64,000 bases of DNA. It comes from Adiantum capillus-veneris. Taxonomy: Eukaryota > Streptophyta > Polypodiopsida > Polypodiales > Pteridaceae. The notes under the pieces were generated by a model. It saw nothing but the letters and a program-made list of their open reading frames with translations. It was not told the DNA's origin and did no database searches. The DNA is taken from assembly GCA_014529385.2 (NCBI GenBank), contig CM043969.1:26491946-26555945 (forward strand), written 5' to 3'. This document shows, one piece after another, positions 54,796 through 64,000 of this stretch (its first letter is position 1; every line of letters begins with the position of its first letter). The position numbers and the translations under genes were made by a program.

Positions 54796-56990
54796 ATGTC
54801 GAATTCTCAAGGCGGAGGTGGTCAATCTGAAGACGCCCTTACTCTTATCAAGGAACAAATGGCCACACTTTCCACAAGCCTCGCATCACTTCGCACTCGT
54901 TTGGATCAGATGCAAACGCAAAACACTTCTCGGAGTTGTCCTACGACTTCTCGGACGACTAATGTTGCTTCTTCCACACCTTCTTCAGAAGCTTCAGTGG
55001 ACGAACCAAACGAACAAGATCCAATTGATGAGGTAGACAATCGTGAACTTCAATTACTTTATAAATTTTTTAATGTTGCACAGAAGAAGCTTGATATTAA
55101 ACTGCCTGAGCCTTATAATGGTCGCCGCGACAAGCGCGTGCTGGACCAATGGCTATTCAAATGGAGGCTTACTTATCAAACACAGATTTGGTCGAGCATT
55201 TCTTTGGTGGCAACGGCGGGTTGTTGACGAGAAACACACATCTTCTTGGAATAAATTCCGGCGTGCTATTTGCAAGGTGTTTGAACCTGTCAATGCGGAT
55301 TTTCATGCCCGGTTCTCTCTTGGCCGCGCAAGCCAAACAGGCTCCTTGGCCGCAGATATCATAGAGTTTCAAAGACTTTTTGGAGATAGAGAATCTCAAC
55401 CCCTTTGATAAACTACACAGTTTCAGTGACGGGCTTGAACCAACCTTGAAGGACGATGTGCATAAATACACCCCTACCACCTTGGATGCTGCAATTGCCT
55501 ATGTGGAGTGTCTTTGGCGATAATTGATGCCCTACACAGAATTTTTTCCTTGGTAACAAATCTTCAAATAGCGCTCACTTTTCATAGTGCGATTGCAGAG
55601 AAAGCTAGAGCCAAAGTCAACAGCAACAATCTCAGTTCAGGCAGCACGCAACTGAGTCTTATTCAACTTCAAGGTTCTATTATCAAGATAGACAATCTCA
55701 AAGCAGATCTTCTTCAAATGCTTCACTTGATCGTGGTAAAGGGCATGATTTTTCTCAAGATCGGTGTTCTAATACTCAGCAAGGCTCTTCGTCAAGTGCT
55801 TCTTCGACTTCAAAGAACGAAGGATTATGTACAATTTGCGGTGGTGATCATAGATGGTATCAATGTCCAAAGAAACCAAATCCGTCTAATTTAAAAAGAA
55901 ATTCCAATGCGGAAACATCATTCAATTTTGAACAACTAAATTCCGCTCAAGATAAAGGAAAATCTGTGGTCAATACAATTCATGTCTTAGAAGATATGAG
56001 TATTCTTATGATGCATACTCAGTGCAATTCTTCAATTTTGGAGTCTCTTCCAAAGCAAGTTTTGAGCCTTTTCGGAACTCTCAATGGTTGCTCCATCAAT
56101 ATTTTGGTGGACATGGATGCTCGAATATTTTCGTCAGTACTTAGATAGTTCGACAGCTTGGCTTGCCAACTCAGAAGACATCTCACTTATATGATGTGGA
56201 ATTAGCAGATGAATCAGTTTTAACTTGTGATGAGATAGTTTGACAGTTGCAGTCCAGTATTCAAAATTATGCAGATCAACTGGATTTCGAGGTCATGCCT
56301 TTATCTTATTACGACATGATTCTTGGTCAGCATTGGTTATTCCAATATGATCCAGCAATTAGCTTTGGAGGACATACTATCAATTTGTTCAAAGATGGAC
56401 GTGAATTGATTTTACACGGACTTTATCATGCGGAACGAGTGATTCAAGCCTCTCGTGTACTAGTCAAACGACATGATACAGTGAATTATGAAGTGAATAT
56501 GATTTTCGATGCGGATGCAGAAATTATTATTGATGAATTTTTGAGTTTATTAATTTCTCTTGAATCAATTGATAAAGACAAAAATGATTTCAAGCTAGAA
56601 GTTTTTTTAAGTGCTACATCATTACCAAACAAAGATAAGAACATAGTTGAAGATTCTAAGTCAAAAGATGATTATGCTTTCTTTGATTCTGTGCTCGATG
56701 ATGATATGCCAATTGCAAGTCATGGAGTGGCAGTTTTTGAAGATGATTCTGAAGAATTTTGGGATTCATTATTGGAAGATGATTACAGTCTCAATCCAAA
56801 ATCCTCTTCAGTGATTAGCAAAGATGAAGTTAACCCCTTCGAAGAATGCCTTGAGAAGATTTTCTCTTCGCCAAATATATTGCAATTATTGGAAGATTTT
56901 GAACTAGAAGCCTTACATCACATTAAGGATTTTGAAGATCAATCTCTTGTTGCATTCAACATGGTTATGCCAGATTCCTCTAGAAAGTAG
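54796..56990 (+). pseudogene. Ty3/gypsy gag-protease remnant with acidic tail
   Basis: ATG at 54796 (MSNSQGGGG) opens an N-terminal helix (LIKEQMATLSTSLASLRTRL) and the start of the capsid domain (KLPEPYNGRRD). Frame shifts near 55150 lead to the core in another frame (WWQRRVVDEKHTSSWNKF, FEPVNADFHARFSLGR). Stops occur near 55406 and 55520. A zinc knuckle CTICGGDHRWYQC lies near 55836. The protease shows ILVDMDARI near 56100 where a D-S/T-G is expected. From 56247 an open frame of 247 codons carries MILGQHWLFQYDP and then an acidic linker (DDMPIASHGVAVFEDDSEEF) ending at TAG 56988. RT is absent. LINE sequence starts at once. Confidence 0.83.
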
Positions 56991-57354
56991 TCCTCTATGT
57001 GGCCATCCCGAGTAGTCCCACTGTAAAAAGTACTGATCTACCTCTGCATGGATTCTCTATGTGTGTAGGTCCTCTCGCCTAAGGGTAGTCTCTTTGAGTC
57101 CACAGATCTCTAGCAAGAAGAGACCTAGGCACCTCTGGTCATAGTAATCCATGATGTGGGATAAGGGAACAAAGCCCTTTTTGAATAAGCAATGAAAACA
57201 CTTGCGGATCTCATAATATGTTGTGCATTGCTAGATATAATGCTCCTTGGTCTCTGGCTCTCTCTGGCAAACCTGGCATAATCTCTCCTTTGGGGGTATT
57301 GGCGTGTCTCTATCTCCGAATGGTGAGATGAGGTGCGTAGCTGACCAATAACAC

Positions 57355-57356
<2 letters not shown>
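56991..57356 (-). pseudogene. LINE ORF C-terminal zinc-knuckle fragment (oldest segment)
   Basis: The minus strand carries a CRLCQREPETK-like cysteine motif near 57265 and FHCLFKKGFVPLS near 57175. Both parallel the better-preserved copy at 59513-58965. It begins right after the gypsy remnant stop and is cut at its 5' side by (AG)n. Confidence 0.65.

Positions 57357-57415
<59 letters not shown>
57357..57415. repeat. (AG)n microsatellite in the LINE array
   Basis: About 29 units. About 65 bp of unrelated sequence separates it from the next LINE 3' end (from about 57480). Confidence 0.97.
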
Positions 57416-57418
<3 letters not shown>

Positions 57419-57479
57419 GAAACTATCCCAAGAGATCTTAAAGATCTAGCCGACGAGGAGAGTTGAACTCAAGACTTGT

Positions 57480-58725
<1,246 letters not shown>

Positions 58726-58740
58726 GATGAAATGAAATAA

Positions 58741-61072
58741 AATAATTTTTTAACGTCTTCAAAAGGCCAAAATGACCTATAAAATCAATCCGTTATAAAC
58801 TGGTGAATCTGATACCATGCTTGGGTACATTAAAAAGAGATATTGAAATGATTCTAGAAGTGCTTGTAGCTAGAACTGTGTGGGGTATGTGCGATCACTG
58901 ATACAATGGGTGCCCAATACAAGAGGGTGATATAATGGGTGATGAATCTATCCTCATCTATACTCTAGATGCGAGATAGTATGGCTCGAACTCTTTGTTG
59001 TAGTCTCCGTCGATGTTGTGAAGCTTCTCTCCTTAGTTCTGGGCGTATCAATCTCCCTAGCTCCAATGCTCGGTCAATGAGAGTATCGTGGGTGTGAGAA
59101 TGAGCTGAGATTTGGAGTGGCGGTTGCTTTTCTATTTGTTGAGTGCTTGGTGTGAGGAGATCAGTAATTTGTCTCTGGGATTGTCTCTCTCCATATCTCC
59201 TCAGTAAACTATTTCTGTGTCTGTGTAACTCAAGTAGATATAGTTCAAGACATCTTTGGTCGTGATAGCTCATGACTCTGGAGAAGGGTCCGATGCCTTC
59301 TTTGAATAGACAATGGAAGTGACTCCACCCCTCGTACATTGTGCACTGACATATATAACGCATCTTCGTCTTTGGCTTTGTATGGCATAGGCGGCATATC
59401 CTACTAGTTGCTGGTATCCCTCTGAATCTACCAGTCTCAATCTCAAGCTGGTATGAAGATATCCGTATTTGATGAATGGCACATCGTAATCCATGAGATA
59501 GATGTGTATCCATATAGTTGGGTCAACTGACAAACCCATCCCTTGTGAGTTGGAGAAGATGCTCTCTATAGAAAGCCATCTTTGTGCCCAACTCTTGTGT
59601 CGACTCTATCCTTGTCCTCTTGATGAATGAGTCTAGCAATCTCCACCGGTGTAAGAGAGAACGATGGTGCATCGAAGGAGTACTCGTGGAAGGGACGCAA
59701 GGTGTCCACGTTGAAGCCATGTATTTGGAACCATGATGACATCTGTGTATACTAGCATGATGTGTCCCCCTGTAAAGCTTACTGTCTGGAAGACTCAAGG
59801 GCCACTGTGGCATATTTGTCTTTGGTAGTATCCCATAAGCTGTGCATAAGGAGACTGATCTGGTAAGTGCCTCTATCTCCATGGGGGGGCTACTAACTTT
59901 GCTCTAATGATCTCGTGTGGTAGGGAGGCCTTGGCTCTAATCAGTCGAGAGATCGTAGATACCAAGGGCCTCTCCACCCATCCTAACCCACATAGGGTCC
60001 TCAAACCTGAACCCCATAGAGCATAGCTGAAGCTACCAAGGTATCAAAGAGCCAAAGCTTTGTTTGGGGTTCTTGGAACTGAACCTATGAACACATCCTC
60101 TCCAATCCTCCCAAGGTCGCATATGGTTTGGTCAGTCTAGTCTCTGCTGCTCTCTTCAAAGAAAACCTTGGCCCAATGAAGACTATGATCTATCCCAAGC
60201 TAAGTATATGCATCTGTGTACTCCACAGTCTCTTGGCCATAAGTGTTGTAGGTGCTGATCTCTTGATCCACTACAGTGTGGTGTTAAACACCATAACCTT
60301 GTTTTTACCAAGGTTTACAGACAATCAAATATCCTCCGCAAAGCTATGTAATGCAACCAAATGTCGTTGCATACCCTCTAATGAGTCAGAGATTAACACA
60401 ATATCATCACCATATAACAACAATGGAATCCATGTCCCTACCAGCTGGGCACCTTTGTCACCTCTATGTCAATGTAATCAGAAACCTCATATATATACAT
60501 ACCAAATAGAGTAGGAGACAATGGACAACCTTGTTTCACTCCAATAGGGGAGTGAACTAAATGAGATATCTCCTCTAGAGTGTGTACATGTCCCACCACT
60601 GATCTGTATAGAGCCATGATCCCCCAAATCAACTCAATGGACACTTCCATCTCCTATAGTTTGCGCATCACTCTGGCTCTGGGCATCATGTCAAATGCTT
60701 TACAAAAATCCACGAAGCTATAAAAAATCCATCTCTCATGTGCCCTACCCTCCTCAATGATGGCTTTAAAAGTGTCAGAATATGGTCAAGAGTGGAGAAG
60801 CCTCTCTTGAAACCGGCCTGTCCCGTTGTCCATATGCCCTCACTCTCTGCCCATTTGCTCAACTATTGCTCAAGGATAGACACATACAACGGTGCCAATG
60901 TGTGTCCAATCATAATAGTACAATAGTTTCCAAGCTCTATAGGATCACTTGTGTTAGGTGCAACGCAATTGAAATGGTGAAGATCTAGGTTTTACACTTC
61001 CACAAATCCTTTACTTCCTTTCCTTGCGTAAGTGATTCCTTTTAGCTTGAATGATAGTTCCTTTTATTTTTC

Positions 61073-61074
<2 letters not shown>
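58741..61074 (-). mobile_element. LINE copy with reverse transcriptase (about 2.3 kb)
   Basis: Minus strand from right: QAGFKRGFSTLDHIL and the catalytic FVDFCKAFD near 60830-60690; GVKQGCPLSPTLFGMYI near 60540 (60650-60438 open); the YGDD box in a shifted frame near 60415; KTKV-type and YGV-type C-terminal RT blocks; then at 59513-58965 a 182-codon frame with CRLCHTKPKTKMRYICQC, a zinc-knuckle typical of LINE ORF ends, and an Arg-rich tail. Frameshifts and stops make it inactive. Confidence 0.82.

Positions 61075-61154
<80 letters not shown>
61075..61154. repeat. (GA)n microsatellite in the LINE array
   Basis: About 40 units. Confidence 0.97.
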
Positions 61155-61156
<2 letters not shown>

Positions 61157-61254
61157 TGAAACGTTATATTAAACGTTTTCAAAAGGCCAAAATGACCTAT
61201 GAGACTAAACTGATACAATCCTTGTGGCCTAATTCAATGTTTGGGTACAAATAT

Positions 61255-61259
<5 letters not shown>
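61155..61259 (-). mobile_element. Very short LINE 3'-end copy (~105 bp)
   Basis: Its ~95-bp core is identical by eye to 61343-61430 and the bases that follow, except for an extra GTTATATTAAAC at the tract side. It is flanked on both sides by (GA)n. It is either an extreme 5' truncation or a recombination duplicate. Confidence 0.8.

Positions 61260-61337
<78 letters not shown>
61260..61337. repeat. (AG)n microsatellite in the LINE array
   Basis: About 39 units. Confidence 0.97.
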
Positions 61338-61340
<3 letters not shown>

Positions 61341-62820
61341 AACGTTTTCAAAAGGCCAAAATGACCTATGAGACTAAACTGATACAATCCTTGTGGCCTA
61401 ATTCAATGTTTGGGTACAAATATAAAATGAACTAGAGTGAAAGACTAAACTAAAAGGCTGAAATCGTCAGACGGATATCATCATCATCATCATCTTCGAT
61501 GACCAAGGATGCCTGGCATCGGGCGTTGTCTGAGAAAGTATTGCATCGGTTGCTGAAGAGCTTTGTTAATGTCAGCCTTTGTAAATAGTTGTACTTGGCG
61601 TCTTCCATATCGTGCTAGAATAGTCCTGATCCTCTGATGGAGCCTCTGTTGATGTCGTGGTCGCCCTTGTAGACGTGGCGTCTAGTTCTCCTGAGCTCAA
61701 AGGCTTTGTGCACAACTGGCATATCTTGGCTTTTGTTGATACTCTCCTAAATCTGCCAGTCTCAATCTCTAACAAATGCAATGATGTGCCCACTTCACCA
61801 ATATACATCGTATCCCATAGGATAGATAGTGTTCATGTAGGCGGTTTTGATCACATATCCATCCTCTGTTAGTTGGAGAAGATTCTCTATATCGAAAGCC
61901 ATCTTCGTGTCCAAATCTTGTACCAGCTGAATCCATGTGCTTTTGGTATCCAATTGAATCAAATCCTGATGTATAAGCCTAGTGATCTCAGTCCGTGTGA
62001 GAAAAAGGGCGGGTGCATCCAAGGAGTACCGGAATGGGGGTAGTCTATCCATGCTGAAGCCATGTGACTGAAACCATGATGTCATGTGCCCATACCAGCA
62101 TGCTGTGTCCCTTTGTAGCGCTAGCTATCGGGATGACTCAAGGGCTAGCCGAGCATATCTCTCTTCGGATTATGCATGAAGGAAATTGATCTAGTAAGGG
62201 TCTCAACTATGAGAGGGGGGGCAGCTAGCTCAGCTCGAATAATCTCATGTGGCACTGAGGCCTTAGTCCGAATCAACCGAGAGATCATAGAGACTAGAGG
62301 CCTCTCCATACATCTCCATCCATCAATGCTACCAGATCTTCCATGGTGGTCCACTGAAAGTCCCCAAATATGAACCCCATAAAGCATAGTTGAAGCCACT
62401 AGAGTGTCAAAAAGCCATAGCTTTGTTTGAGGTTTATGAAACTGAACCTGCTAACAAATCTTCTCCAATCCTTCCAAGGCTGAATAAGATCTCGTCAATC
62501 TAGTCTTTGTTGCTCTCTTCAATGAAAAGTTAAAACACCGGTCCACTGAAGACTACCCCAAGATAGGTGTATGCATTTGTATACTCCACCATCTCCTGGC
62601 CATTAGTAAAAGTGGGTGCTGACCTCGTGACCCATTGTGGTGTGGTGTTAAACACAACAACCTTGGTTTTCCCTAGGTTAACATACAATCTGTCACGTGA
62701 CACATCTAACCCTATGTGTACGTGGACAAGCTACTTCATGACAAGGGTTCAATCCAATTCAGTCAGTCAGTCAGTCTAGAATAGGAAGTGATCTTGCACT
62801 TTTGTGAGTCTGTTTGTAGA
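61338..62820 (-). mobile_element. LINE copy with C-terminal RT region (about 1.4 kb)
   Basis: Minus-strand blocks: KTKVVVFNTTPQWVTRSAPT near 62680 and EMVEYTNAYTYLGVV near 62600 (end of RT palm/thumb), MLYGVHIWGLSVDHHG near 62390, RLIRTKASVPHEIIRAELA near 62270, and TRTEITRLIHQDLIQLDT near 62000. The zinc-knuckle part is shortened. The 5' limit is not sharp. Confidence 0.75.
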
Positions 62821-62949
62821 CCGTGCATGTCCAGACACTTGGAGTAGATGCATATCCTCTGGTTGCACATGGCATGATCATCAGATATCCATCGGAACCC
62901 ATCAGGAGCATTTTTATAGTGCATAGATCTATTTTTCCTATTTTCGATA

Positions 62950-63896
62950 TTTTTCACTTATTATTTTTAAGTGACTTTTGCTGGGAATTAGGTAGGGCAA
63001 TTTCAGCAAGCAAGTATATAAAGAAACCTAGCGCTAGCACTTTCTGGCAGAAGAGGCAACATGAACTTCGCGTTCAACAGGCACCTTCTCAACAAGACCC
63101 CATCGGCGGCAAACCTAGCATTTTCAACCAAGGACCAAGCCTAGCATTTTTCAGCATTGCAGAGCCTCCAACGTTTTTGCAGTGCAGATCAGCCCCGGCG
63201 ACAGCAATACAACAGATCAGCCCTAGCATTAGCAGATTCTCCCCGCAGGACACCAAATCAATCTAGCGTTTTTGGAGCAGCATAACAGACAGTGTTTTGC
63301 AGTTCCGTCGCTACAAGACCTCAAGAAGGACTTGCGTTTTCAGTTTTCAGCAGTTACACATCGTAGAAGAAGTCTTGAACCTCGCAGATCTCACTTCCCA
63401 TAGCACATCCTCGCCGCGCGATCACATCCTGCGAAGTTTGCAATTTCAGCTTGGAAAACGTAGATTGCAGCATCTGTGTTTTCAGCGCGTCGTCGTCGCA
63501 TCCTCGTCATTGACATAGAGTCAGAATTCAGTAGATAAAGATTTGCAGATTTCAGCCATTAGCATTTTCAGATTTCAGCCCGTCTCGTCTTGGTCCTCAT
63601 TGTCGGCAAGTCCAAAGCATTGTAGAGATTTGTGCAATTAATAGTAGACCGCTCTCGCCATAGAGAGTGGGGCCTTCGGAGGAGAGTTTGACAACATTCT
63701 GGTGTCGTATTCTTCTCTCTCTATCTCTCAGTCTCAACACCTTCATTCACAGTGTTCACCACTTTGTTTGTGTTCATTGCACTCTCTCACTAAAGAAACG
63801 GAAGGCTCTCCCTTTCGTAAGTAAAAGGAACCTTGAGCACAGTTCGGAGCACTCATCCTGAGCAAAGTTCAACATTCACTTCCGCTGCACCTTACA
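62950..63896 (+). repeat. 5' LTR of an element running out of the window, left end uncertain
   Basis: Ends ...CACCTTACA at 63896, directly before an iMet primer site. A TATA-like AGTATATAAAGAAACC near 63013 suits an LTR promoter, with about 850 bp of R-U5. Short repeated words (CCTAGCATTTTC, CAGATCAGCCC) occur within it. No second copy is in the window, so the start is estimated. Confidence 0.6.
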
Positions 63897-63909
63897 TTGG
63901 TAGCAGAGC
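63897..63909 (+). other. iMet-type primer binding site
   Basis: TTGGTAGCAGAGC: the iMet site TGGTATCAGAGC with one mismatch, directly after the LTR end. Confidence 0.8.
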
Positions 63910-64000
63910 TTTGTTCTGTATCACTCAAGGAAAGATCTACACTTTTTTTTTTTGCTTGTTGCGATCGCACGTTAACCCAAGTCCTCTTGGGCGTGTCGAT

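Noticed and set aside
62763-62957. Minus-strand open frame beyond the last LINE copy
   Set aside because: It might be LINE or another RT fragment, but no motif is clear enough to assign.

Overview
The window looks like nuclear DNA of a land plant with a large, repeat-rich genome. The evidence is: a kinesin-7 type gene split by short GT-AG introns; a plant-type cytochrome P450 pseudogene; Ty3/gypsy lineages with a chromodomain or a second RNase H; Ty1/copia remnants primed by initiator tRNA-Met; a LINE array; and long (GA/CT)n microsatellites. I cannot fix the species. A fern, lycophyte or other large-genome plant would all fit. No bacterial operon, CRISPR, rRNA or convincing tRNA gene is visible.

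Layout, left to right. 1-3.9 kb: decayed chromodomain-bearing Ty3/gypsy element (+). 6.8-14.4 kb: a second gypsy-like element (+) with unrecognised 5' and 3' ORFs. Its RNase H and integrase are absent, and it ends in a putative LTR at 13988. 14.9-20.7 kb: a minus-strand element with a zinc-knuckle ORF, a long low-complexity leader, an Athila/Tat-like primer binding site at 19270-19286 and an LTR beyond it. 23.2-24.6 kb: a minus-strand element with an iMet primer site and an Arg/Ser-rich gag-like ORF. 25.0-27.7 kb: a minus-strand chromovirus pol fragment joined to a copia gag-protease fragment.

31.2-40.6 kb is the clearest nested structure. A P450 pseudogene (minus strand) is split after its ninth codon by an 8.7-kb Tat-like LTR retrotransposon. 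That element has 1.14-kb LTRs that are about 98% identical by eye, a 1,663-residue Gag-Pol ORF with two RNase H domains, and a 4-bp target duplication. 43.7-47.7 kb holds a deleted relative of the same element, a SWIM zinc-finger remnant with an internal duplication, another gag-like remnant and a tandem duplication. 48.2-48.8 kb has three long poly-C runs.

49.6-52.7 kb is the only apparently functional host gene: thirteen exons encoding an intact kinesin-7 motor domain. Any later exons lie beyond retroelements inserted at 53 kb. 54.8-57.0 kb is a gypsy gag-protease remnant. 57.0-62.8 kb is a head-to-tail array of 5'-truncated minus-strand LINE copies, each separated by a (GA)n tract. 63.0-64.0 kb is a 5' LTR with an iMet primer site, leading into an element that continues out of the window.

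Most of the sequence is therefore layered transposable elements at different stages of decay. They have destroyed one host gene (P450) and are accumulating around another (kinesin).
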